A DNA stretch of 64,000 nt from Caprimulgus europaeus. Its lineage: Eukaryota > Chordata > Aves > Caprimulgiformes > Caprimulgidae. Under the pieces are notes generated by a model. It searched no databases and was not told the DNA's origin. It worked only from the letters and a program-made list of their open reading frames with translations. The stretch covers positions 53,485,295 to 53,549,294 of the forward strand of contig OU015524.1 of assembly GCA_907165065.1 (NCBI GenBank), written 5' to 3'. The position numbers and the translations under genes are program-made. Positions 25,152 through 36,165 of this stretch are shown here, piece by piece. Numbering within the stretch: position 1 is the stretch's first letter; each line of letters opens with the position of its first letter.

Positions 25152-25246
<95 letters not shown>
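25117..25246. repeat. (AAT)n followed by (ATT)n microsatellite
   Basis: About 11 AAT units (25117-25148) switch directly into about 32 ATT units, with a single G interruption at 25154. AAT and ATT are reverse complements, so the two arms can pair. The apparent polyisoleucine open frame across it is an artefact. Confidence 0.97.
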
Positions 25247-26526
25247 TATTTTTAAGTGTTCCAAGTTTTATTAGAGAATTAATCATTGCTGTGGTGTTCC
25301 ATCTTTAAACGCTTGAAGGACAGTGATTGAAGTCTTGGAGCTGGAGTCAGGAAAATAGATGCGTAATTGCAATTGAATGCACAAGATTGCTCTGCACATA
25401 GTATGTTCTTTTTCCAGATAAAAGCAGTATCTTTCAGAAGATGAGAAATTTTTGAGGATGGTAGAAGGAGGAACTGGAGGTTAAAGTGTGCACCAGGTGT
25501 GCATGGGAAACATTCTGGGGAGAAATGAGTTATATTCTGGTGTTGAACTAAGTGAGTAACATGAGAGGGGGTCAGGTGCCACTAAAAAAAAAAAAGGCAA
25601 ACAAAAACCCCCCAGCATTAGTCACGGTGGCGTTATTGCAGGTGCATGTTTTATTGCAACAAATCTTACATAGTTCTCATATCCTTTATAATTTAAATGT
25701 ACCGAGTTCAGTCAATAGTGAGTGGTTTGGGAGACTACTGACGTGCAAGCTAATGGAGATTTGGTGAATTTATTATTCCATACCTGGGTATCACCCAGGC
25801 TCCAGTTTAGTCTACAGGGTCTGTGAGCTGAGGTGACAGCCTGAAACATTTCTGGTATGATACTGGGTGTTGTGATATTTGTTAATGAGAATTATCTTTG
25901 TACCGGGTTAGCACTTGCTGCTCTGCTGCTTTATGAATGTGTTAAGGAGACTGCTGCTTCAATTTAGCATCTGAATAGGCAAAATGAAATATGAAATAGA
26001 AAAAAAGATGATGAAAGGCAGAGCTGGTGAATATTGGAACTGGGATTAAATTTTCCAGGTTGATAAACTGTCTTCAAAGCTATGCTGACTATTAATAAAG
26101 GGAAATAGGGACCTTTCTCCTAGCTACTCCTGTCCTTGGCTCAGCAGCCCTGTGGTTTTCCTCTGGGAATTTTCTTTTTGGCTGTTTCTTAGTATATGAA
26201 ACCTAGTGATTTGTCATGGGATATTGGCAGCACCAGATCACCAAATCTAGGCTTTGTGCCAAGTGACATAACTTTTTGTCTTGCTTGGAGCATGCAGAAA
26301 CAGCACAAGAATTTTCCTGTTTCCCCCTTCAGGCAGGTAGCAATGATGGCTGGATGAGCTAGCTGGAAGCCTTCCAGTTTCTTTCTGCTGCTCCTTTTAA
26401 CCCCATAAACACTATAATTTTGCTTCATGTTTCCAGTCCTCTCAATGACAAAGCTATTTTTCAAACTTAGCAAATGTAAAGTTTTGGAGTGTTGCACACA
26501 ATGTTTTCAGTGGTAGAATAACCTGA
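25247..26526. other. Noncoding interval, nothing recognised
   Basis: AT-rich. Small frames at 25552-25767 (plus) and 26189-26497 (minus) show no domain or splice-flanked structure. Confidence 0.6.
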
Positions 26527-27508
26527 TGTGGTGGTTTTATCCACAGTAGGACCATGTGGTCCTACACTCACTCTCCACCACTGGTGAGATGGGAAGGGAG
26601 TCACAACAAAGGGGCACAGGATTAGGAATGAAGGACAGGGAGGGCTCACTCACCAGTTATGGTCATGGGCAAAACAGACTCAAACTTGGGGAAGAAAAAT
26701 AAATTTAATTCCTTGCCATTCATCTAAGTAGACATGACCACATCTTACAACACCTTCCCTCACCTCTCCCTTCTTCCCGGGCTCAAATCGTGTTGCTCCT
26801 GATTTCTCTACCTTCTCCCCACCAGTGACACAGGGGGTAGGGAATGGAGGTTGCAGTCAATTCACCTCTGCCACTCTTCCCAGCATGAAACTCCAGGAAC
26901 AAGGTGTTCCAAAGCAAGCTTCCCATGAAATCGTGGACCTCTTTGGGCTGAGCTCCTGGCCCCAGCATGGGGACATCCATCGGCTGCAGGTGGACCTCAG
27001 GTCCAGTGCACATCCTCATCCTGACTCTGACATTGAGTGACTCTTGGCATCTCTAATTCAGTCACACTTGCCCTCAGGCTCAGCTTTTTTGCTCCAGCGT
27101 GGAGTCCTCCATTGTCTACACATGGGTATATGATCCACTATTGAACCTCCATGGGCTACAGGGGACCTCCTTTGCCTTCTCCTACTCCATGCAGTTGAAC
27201 TGGGTGTCTGAGGTTCTCTGTCCTCCTTCTCCTCCTTCCTCCTGGCAACAAAGCTCTCTCTTTGTATAGGCTGATTGTCATCTTTTGTTCAGGCCAATGG
27301 CCTCTCCTCCAGGTTCTCTTCACCTTCTTCTTTTCAGGGCAGTCCTTCCCCTCACCAATGTGGATTCTCAGAGGCGTTTCTCTAGTGCTCACTGGCCCAG
27401 CCTGGGCTGGGGGGTCTCCGCCTTGGAGCCAGGGGAGCTTTTTGCTCTCACAAGGTGGCTCCTTTCCCCACTACCAAAAATACACTCCCCCACCACAAAC
27501 CGAACACA
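26527..27508 (-). mobile_element. Solo LTR of an avian endogenous retrovirus
   Basis: A GC-richer block of about 982 bases recognisable as a bird ERV LTR. The plus strand shows the complement of its 3' end (TGTGGTGGTTTT at 26527) and of its 5' end (AAACCGAACACA ending at 27508), so the sense strand begins TG and ends CA. Internal landmarks include GGGCAAAACAGACTCAAACT at about 26668, CTTCTTCCCGGGCTC at about 26770, and repeated CCAGC(G/A)TGG modules at 26960-27170. Flanks CCTGA (26522-26526) and CCGGA (27509-27513) could be a 5-base target duplication with one mismatch, which would fit an ERVL-type insertion. No internal gag or pol is present, so it probably arose by LTR-LTR recombination. 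Open frames inside it are not genes. The exact family name is not assigned. Confidence 0.78.
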
Positions 27509-29094
27509 CCGGAGCATAAATAAGAGTATAATCAACAAATATGTCTTTGTTTATGTTTTCAAGTAAGCAAAAGCTTAGTAATATTTCCCCAGAGACAGGA
27601 AGACAGTGGTTCTATAAAACATAATTACAAATTACCTTGCTGTGTGCTATGTTGGCTTTTGTTTAAAGTGTTGTGTTTGTGGCTTGTTTTTTAAACAACA
27701 TTGTTGCTTGATATCAGTGGTTTCAAGTTAGTGTTTAATGTTCTGACAGTTTAGATTTCATGGGAGCTAGAAAAAGCCAGTTCATAGTTGGTAAGTTTCT
27801 TGGTTTTCCAGCCAGTGCAGTCATATTTCTGAAGTAGAAAAATATATACAAATCTAAATTACGATTTAGTTGAGCTGAATTAGGAGATTTATTTACTTTT
27901 TAAGAAAACTACAGTTGATTTTTGGAATAAGTTAATCACTTCCTAACAAAATGCTTTTCTTACAAAGTGGGAACAATTACTTTAGTGGGGCTTTGGGTTT
28001 TTTTATCTGTTTTATCTCAGCAGTGATACTGTCAAGGCTGTGAGAATGCTTTGTAATATTACATGTGATAATTTATTTTTTTCCTTTAATCTGTAGATTC
28101 TGTAATCTCTTGACCTAGATGCCTACGTAGTGAACTGAAAAATATAAGTACTTTATTATGTAAATGTCTTCATCAGCAGATCCTCAAGTGTTTGACAATG
28201 GAAATAAGTATCATTTGACAGATGATGAAAGTTATGAATAGTAACAAAATAAGTCACCTGAATGTGCTCATTAGATCAGTTGAAGATCTAGGAATAAAAC
28301 ACAATTTTCCCGTGCCACTGTCTTGTTTTCTTTCCAATAAAAAAACCCCTCCTTGTGCAGCCAAGTTGTTTTTCTTTTTTTTCCCCTGAAATTTCATATT
28401 TTTTTTTTCCTGAAAAGAATAGCTGTCAGTTACTAAAAATAGTAGCAGGTAGCAGATATGTGTGTGTGTGTGTATAGTGCTATATATAGTGCTTGCCTGC
28501 TTGACTCTGCAAACACTAATTATTCTAATTATACACAAGGTTATATACTTATGTGCAAGGTTGTATTTTATTATACATTATAAGTACCATTAATATTCCC
28601 AATTATCTACAACGTTAATATAATTTTTAAATTCAATCAGACAAAGCTATCTCTTCTCCAATGACAACATCAATCTTTATGGTTTAAAAGAATGTGGAAA
28701 AAAAAATTGGTTTATTATATAAAGCGAGATTCATCTCTTTTTCTATGAAGTTTGCATTGAGTAGAGGTCTCACTATTGACTTTTTGAAAAAGCTGTAAGA
28801 CTGGTTATTCTTGGCCTCCAGCACAGATCAAAGGAAGGAGTTCTGAAACAGGATTAAACTTTTGTTTCTATCTTAACAAAAATGCTTTGCATGCATAAGT
28901 TGGATTTATTTCAGCTGAAATTGAATATTTTCATTGTATATAACTTGTTGATCCATCACTGGATTATATTTGCTTTTCCTGTGGGCAGTGTTGTCCTGCT
29001 GACACTCAGTTAATTACAGTTTGATGTATATACTCAGGTCTTTCTTCCTCTAAAGGTTTTGCACTCTGAAGTGTTATAGCTGTCCCTTTTCCAC
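27509..29094. other. Noncoding interval, nothing recognised
   Basis: AT-rich, with a short (TG)n at about 28459-28473 and T runs near 28370-28410. No protein-like frame. Confidence 0.6.
28459..28473. repeat. Short (TG)n microsatellite
   Basis: About seven TG units, followed by an imperfect TATAGTGC duplication. Confidence 0.8.
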
Positions 29095-29335
29095 ACTGTA
29101 ATCCTCAAGATAATTCAGTCCTGTGTGAGACTGACCCTCCTGTGTGTTGGCAAACCTCCTCTGCTTTGTGGTGTCCACAAATTCCTTTTTTCATGTCAGA
29201 GAAAATACTAAATAAGATCAGTCCTGGGACTGACTGTTGAAGAACACCAGCACCAACCTTGTTTACATTGCATAGTTCCCTCTTCATTAGAACCTGCTTT
29301 CAAATTCATGTACTAATCACTCTGCTGTCTCTGTA
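29095..29335 (-). mobile_element. Old CR1-clade LINE fragment, RT motif B/C region
   Basis: Translated on the minus strand, this segment gives GVLQQSVPGLILFSIFSDM. That aligns with the CR1 reverse transcriptase motif B block (usually [19 protein letters not shown]). A decayed motif C region follows, where the FADD equivalent has been lost. Stops and substitutions show long decay. It lies back to back with the plus-strand CR1 fragment that begins just downstream. Boundaries are approximate. Confidence 0.68.
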
Positions 29336-29339
29336 GGAA

Positions 29340-30540
29340 ACTAGATGAATTTGATGCGAATATGGAGAAATGTGAGACTGAACAGATGAGGTGTTAACAG
29401 TTCACCAGGACCAGATGCCATTACCAAAGGGTAATGAAGGGACTCAGTTGCAACATGGAAATTTACTGAGCTGCTGGCCAAGTTGAGTAACATCCCGTTC
29501 CAGATGGCCACTGTGCAGATTGCCAGTATGGCTTCCATCTATGAAAAGGGCTTAAGTGGCCACCCTGGAAACTAGGGACCAGTAAGTCTGACTTGTATCC
29601 ATGACTCAATGATAGATCTTATGATAAAGGATATGATCAGTGAGAAGATAGCTGAATGCTTTTGGGAGAAGGTGAGCACAGCTTCAGTAAAGGGAGATCC
29701 GTCAAGGATTCTGAACATGTCCATGGTGTGTGAATGAGGGGAGGACATCCTGTGGGCATAATGTTGTTGGATTTTAAAAAAGACTTTGTGGTTCCACACA
29801 AAACACTGTTAAAGATGTCAAATTGCTGTGGAATTGGAAGAAAGGTGCTTTCATGGGTTAAGGGCCAGGAAAGGAAGAGTTGGGGGTTAGTAGTAAATTT
29901 TCGGGTTGGAGAAGAGTCAGCACAGGGATTCCCACTGGGTTTTATGCTGGGGCAGGTTTTGGTCAGTATCTTCTTCACTGATGTGGAGAAGACCTGAAAC
30001 AGGAAAACCTCTGATCTTATGATGTTGAGCACTGTTTTTTTGTTGGGTTGTTTGTTTTTTTTAGTGATTAAATGCTGTGGCAATGTCAGGGAACTGCAGG
30101 TGGAGCTTCACAAAACTGAGTTAAGGAGCAAAAAGGCAGCAGATGGTTTTAGTGTAGAAAAATAAGTAAGCAGTACATTGAGGGAAAGAATAATACAAAC
30201 CAGACCTACGTGTTTCTGAACTTTTAAATGCCAGTCAGAGCTCAAGAAGATCACAACATTATGGACTGCATTTACTATTCATCAAATCTTGTGACACGAA
30301 AACTACAGTGGATTTAAACTTGTAGAATAAAGGTGTAAAATGGATATAGAAAGTGTTCCTAACACAGCAGGTAGGGAAGTTCTAAAACTGCATGCCCTCA
30401 CGACAGGGAGGGTGACAAACTGTCCATTCCCATGCCTGCTCCCTCAATACCCCTTTCCCATTGCTGCTGGGGACAGAATATGGGGCTAAATGGACCAGTG
30501 GTCTGAACCATTGAGAGGTTTTTCTTGTTCTGCTGCAAGT
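29340..30540 (+). mobile_element. Old CR1-clade LINE fragment, RT to 3' end
   Basis: Recognisable blocks occur in the order of an ancient CR1. CACCAGGACCAGATGCCATT at about 29403 is the pre-RT DGI segment. A decayed motif A reads LLDFKKDFVVPH (about 29760-29800). A motif B equivalent lies at about 29920-29960 (GATTCCCACTGGGTTTTATG). The FSVDK-like piece is at about 30145-30165. The older CR1 3' UTR end (GGGCTAAATGGACCAGTGGTCTG at about 30482-30505, running into GTTCTG) closes the element. Many indels and stops remain and no usable frame survives. The element appears to reach its natural 3' end near 30535. Its 5' end is truncated. Confidence 0.75.
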
Positions 30541-33500
30541 GATGTTAGGTTGATGCAAAAACCTTCCTACTAACCTGATGACTTTCATTCCTGCTCACAA
30601 TTATGGAAAGCATATCATATAGTTCTCTAAATTTAAGCGTAAACCTCTGCCTTGAATAGTTCTAAGAGTTTGTCCTCTCTTGTTCACGTCTCCTGCCCTC
30701 ATGTTCTCTATTTTCTGCTATTGAAAATGGAGCCAAAGTAGTTTTTGGTCCATATCTTGTTTAAACGCTATTCTCTCAAAACTTTATTTTTTAACAACTG
30801 ATGAAAAGAATCCGTTTTCTACCTCTTTCAGCAGCCACCAAGCCTTGCTGTTAGTTCCATTTTTCTTTCATTTCTGTGTGGTAGATTCAGTTACTGAGAT
30901 AACTGTGTATTTGTGGCTTGTTCGGTGAAATGCTGTTTTTTCACTCCTAGCTTCAGATTTGTGTCTAAGATGAATTTGGTACAGCAAAATTATGGTCATG
31001 ATCTGTGTGAGTGTTCAACTGGATGCATGCTGTGAGCAGCCCAGCAGTAGGAATATGTTTATTATGGGAAATTAATCATAAGTATAAGCCTTCACAGGAT
31101 CATATTTCTGGGTTCCTCCTCATCAGCTACTTAAATGACTCAAATAAGCTATGACTTGTTCTTTTGACTTTAAAACTTCTTACCTTGTGTATATTTATGT
31201 GGGACTTTTCTTTTGAAGATTATAACAGAACAGAATAGGGCTGGAGAAAAGTTCCAAGGGATTGGAGTGCCTGTTGAAGGGTTATTTTCAAGAGCAAATG
31301 TCAGGGCTTTATTTTTTTTATATTTCATTTAAATGTTTTAAAAAATTAAATACAAAAATGCATGCTGTAGATATCTGCTATAATTTCTTTGAAGAGTTTT
31401 ACATGTCGTAATTTGACTTTTGTCACTCACTATCAACTTGATGGAAGATAAAACATTATTTTGTGTGTGTGATTTAATGTTTATTCTTTGTCAAAGAATT
31501 TCACTAGTAAAGGATGGATAATGGGGGTTTTTGTGTGTGGAACAAAACAATGCCATTTTTATATTAAAATATTGATTTATTTTTTCCTTAGTTCAATATT
31601 TTAAGATATATATTTTTAAAAAAAACTACCATAAGCAGTAGTTTGAAAAGATACATGAATGAAATTCTCTGTGTAATGCATCTAGCATTTTGTGGTTTCC
31701 CTACACAATTTGGTAGGATATGAAATCAATTAATAATAGCCTAATAGTTAACATGCTGGCACCAGCAGGCAATTATTTCAAGTGTGACCTTTTTTTTTTT
31801 TTTTCCAATCCCTAAAAATTGTTGGTTGGTGTAATGCAACTTATAATAGTAGTATAATGAAAAAAAATCACAAGAAAAATATGCTTTTAATATATCTAAA
31901 CATTCTTTGAAAAAAAAAAAAACCAACCCTGATGTGGTCTATAGACAAAGCTTATGTTCTTGACAGGGGGGAGGGGAGAACTTGAAAAAAATCTAAGAAT
32001 AATTCAGAATATGTTGGATTACTTTTAATAGTAAAATAAGGGGATAAGGGGAAGGTGTTCCTGGATTTTAGGACAGTAACAGAGGACAAGATCATCTATA
32101 CATCTTAATTTCACCAACCACGGAATCTCCCCCAGTTTCACCTGTATCTCTACTTATGTAAATCTTTATCAAAGTATATGCTCATGCTGACTCCTCTGGA
32201 ATAGCAGATTGAGACACAGACTTATGTTCCCTTTAAGCTATTTGTAAGCCTTTTAGTAAGGTTTTTGTTGATGTTTGGGAGGTTGCGTGATCTGCAGCAG
32301 GGTGGGCGTGGTTGTTCAGTTAAAGCTCTCAGCAATCACTGGAGGTTCTTTCCCTGGCCCCTTCTCCAGCCCTCGACTCTCCACTTGCATCTCCCCAAGA
32401 AGAGTTGAGGGAGAGGCGCAGTGACACACATTTCTGAAGGAAAGGCTGACTTCTGCCTTTAAAGATCGGTGTTAAATTGTGAATTCTGCTCGCGTTCAGT
32501 TTTGCAGGGGCTGTCATTCCAATGAAGACCGTTAAAACTGTCAACACCTAACAGTGCTTGAAGATAATGAATGTAATATAAACCTGAGAAGCCCATGAAC
32601 CACCTTGGCTTCCTACATAGGAGATTAAATCCACTGCGTCTCCTCATTTCAAGAAAGCTTCTTAATCCCGTTCAGGCATTCATAATAACACAGTGCTTAT
32701 GTAAAAAATTCTGCTTGTTCAAAGAAGCATGTTAACAAAAACAGAAGTTTAAAGTATTTAAGCGTCCTATGTTTAATGTGTTCCAAACCCACTCCAGTAT
32801 GTTGACAAATGGTTATTAATTACAGTGCCATGGATAAATATGCCATGGTAATGCAGAACATAATTTTATGTAACTTCAATACACATTTTCCGGTGCATGC
32901 TCAGGGTTTCTTTGGTGGATTTCAGTAATAAAATATGATAGAGTGGATTTCTGTGTTCTTCAGTAGCTTAGCTGCTTTTAGTTGAGTGCAATGTAGAAGT
33001 GAATTTCATTATCAATAATGTTTGTGATATACTTGCTTATTTTTCTAGAAGAAAATGTCTTTATATTTAAGTCACTTTTAAAAATTATTTTGGAAGGAAG
33101 ATAGGAGGAATGAACCCTTGGTAAGGCTTTTTCAGAAGACTAAAAGCAGGAAACTTAATGATGGAAGAGGCCTGGCTTTCAAAATCCTTTGAAATGAAAT
33201 AGAATACAAAGTATTGTAGTATGAAGTAATCCCCAAGGAACGTAATTAAATGGAGAAACAATCATGAAATGTGTGAAGTAATTGCTGAGAATCGTGCATA
33301 CAGAAATAATTTGTTTTCTGTCAGTGTGTGTGGCTTTGACTAGAATAGATTATTGTTTGAAGACACTTACAGCTGCCACTAGCCATGGAATATTCTGTGT
33401 GATTTCCCTTTTACTTAACTGTTGCAATTTAAGTGACTTGAGTTTTTTAATTACATGACCCTATGTGATAGGAGTGATTTAAAGTGATAATACGACTTTT

Positions 33501-36137
33501 GTTGTAGAAATCATGTGGATGCTCTAGAACTGTTCAGAAATTATTATTACAGACACTGGTCCATACATACACATTTCCACACACGCAATATTTACAGGAC
33601 TGTAAGATTATAGTTTCTGCCAAGAATCAATTTTACTGTCATAAATGGTTTATCTGGGTTATCCTCAAACATTTCCATCACTTTCAGAGCTGTGCTCTTT
33701 GCCCATTCTCAAACTGTATTTAGTATATTATTAGTTGAAACTGTAAAGCCAAGTTTGACAATGGGATGCAAATTGGAATTCATCTGTACCATATGTGAAC
33801 CAACTTGCTGAGCTTGTGATGCTTTTGGTAAGTCATGTTGTTGTGGGAACACATTAAAAAAATAACCAAACAAAAACCCCAAACAAATGAAGCTGGGTAG
33901 AATTTACAATAACCTGTTTTATGTACTTGAAGGTGCAATTCACAAAATGATCTCAATTTCAAATTTCTGACATAGCAAGGGTCTTCAAATTAAATCTACA
34001 TGGGGGAAAGGAACTCAGCTCTCCTCTCACTCGGTTACTATCTGAGGGCAGATAAGGTGATAGTTACTGTGCCCTGTACAGTTAAGCACCATGTAACAAC
34101 ACCTGGCATATTATCTCGTAGTCTCTATATGGAAGCTCATCATTGCTACTTCTGTTTTTCTCTTGAATACTACTTCTACAGAAAAAACAAGACACCTGTT
34201 TTTATAAAAATACAAGCATTTAATTAAAAATAAACAAATTACAGCCTTGTGTGATGGAAGCTGTACAGTATAGCTATGGCTTAATTTTTAATTCATACCA
34301 GAGTATTTGCTTAGAATTACAGACCCCTGTGCTAAACAGTTCCAAGAAATGCTGCAGAACCTCCTTGTAAAATTCTGCAAAATCTTGGGTGCACTTCAGC
34401 TATTACTTGCATATAAAATTGATTTTTTACAATTTATATTATATACCTATTTGTAATGTAGAAAAAACAGTTGGTTAGGAGGAGGGATGCATTGGCTTTT
34501 GGAAATTTGTAAGTGGCTTACAGTGAAATACACCACTGAGGGAATGAATATAGCTAGTGAAGGATGTAGATAAAGTTGCTGTGCACTAATAAAACTGATA
34601 CACTGATCAATTAACTGTCTTTGTAGAAAAGAGTCTGTAAACACTAATGGTGTTAGCTTAGTTTTATACAAGTGAGCTGTTCCACTCAAAAAAAAATTAC
34701 TTCTTACTCATGTCTAAAATTAAGGAAACATTCAATTGTTTGACATGTTAATGCCATGGAGGTTATTTTCTGGAATGGAATTTAGTACAAAACTGTGATT
34801 ATAACATTTATTGCATATCCCACAAGAAAGACAATGCTCTTCTGAAGAGAAAGTAAATTTTGATCAAGAATTTGGGTGGATTTGGTGTTTTTATTTTTGG
34901 GGGTTCTTTGAGAGTGGTGGGTTGAGTTTGGTTTTTATGTGTTCTGGTGTTCTTCTTGTGTGCCTCTCTGTTTAATGTGTTGAACATGCTTTACTGAGAT
35001 TTCTCTTTTTCATTCAAGCTCGGGCATCTTCACTTTTGTGGAATGTGATACCAAACTGGACAATATTAATTCATTCAAATTTTTTCCACTTTATTCTTGG
35101 GCTAATAGTTGCATGCCATAGTAAGTGATCAGCTCAGGTTATAGAACAGAGCATGTTTTATTTATTTGATAAATATATATATTTAACTCCTGTTTCTGCA
35201 GTTCTTAAGACAAAACACTACAGAACTGCAATGGGTAGTGCACATCAGTGTGCACTACAGAATCAGGCCAGTAGTAATTTTTCCTGCTGAAAAGTGCTAT
35301 TGTGAGTCATACAAAGCAAAAAGTCAACCAGCTGAATAAAAAAAAAAAAGTTGGACTGCTCAACTAGTTTCTCAAGTAATCCCCCCTGAATTTCTTGGGA
35401 GAATAAATATCAAAAGGCAAATTAAGTAAAACAAATAAAAAACAAAAAAAGGATTATTTTTGTAACGTACAGCTTTAGGAAGACTTCAGAATTTTAAAAT
35501 GTTAGTATTAATTTCAGATCAGAAATAAATGGGTTAAACTCTGCATTTAGATCTGGTTTCTACTTTCCAGTTTTTCTGCCAAAAAGTCATTCCACTGGAA
35601 CATTAGGAAGGAAATAAACTTTTAAACATAATTTAAGACCGGAAAAATATTTTCTGGTTGTATTTTGTATCATGACTTTTATAAAAATTGCAACATTTAT
35701 TATTTCAAACAGTCTTTCAAATATGTACAAGATAAAATAGTACATCCCTAGGACCAAATGTCAGGCACATCACTGTTTTCTGTGTTTGCCTTAATGGTTT
35801 TAAGTGTTTAACATTCTTAGCAACTGGTTCGTATACTAGTGGCTTAATTCAGTAAAATCCGCTAAGAATACGGAAATCTGCCTGGTCCCTGAAAAATAAT
35901 TCTGGGGCTTGTTCAACAACGCAAGTGTTTACTTAAGAGTGTGTGGGGTCTTCAGTTTTATTTAAATATTGTCCTAAAAGCTGGATCCCTGGTGGATTAT
36001 TTTTTTTTAGAGGGACCTGTAGCTCTGAAACAGTTTGTTTATTCTTTTCACACAGCATAAATATGTTTTTTTTTTTTTTCCTCTCTGTCTTTTTACTTAA
36101 AGCTATCATTGCAGTAGAACTATATTTGATTTCCACT
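30541..36137. other. Noncoding interval, nothing recognised
   Basis: AT-rich, with poly(T)/poly(A) runs (about 31790-31804, 31911-31922, 36067-36080). A GC-richer patch at about 32280-32530 holds some CpGs but no clear feature. No protein-like frame was found. Confidence 0.6.
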
Positions 36138-36165
36138 GCAGAACACCTTATGCAGAACACCTTAT
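36138..36165. repeat. Perfect 14-base tandem duplication at the CR1 5' junction
   Basis: GCAGAACACCTTAT occurs twice in direct succession (36138-36151 and 36152-36165), immediately before the first CR1-derived codons. Confidence 0.9.

Noticed and set aside
25067-25255. Open frame encoding a run of isoleucines
   Set aside because: It is just the (AAT)n/(ATT)n microsatellite read in one frame.
26783-27566. Several overlapping open frames of 71-93 codons on both strands
   Set aside because: They fall inside the ERV LTR, which is noncoding; GC-rich modules give long chance frames.
29095-30540. Single CR1 with a twin-priming 5' inversion
   Set aside because: Both orientations include the motif B region, so the pieces overlap in the element rather than being consecutive.
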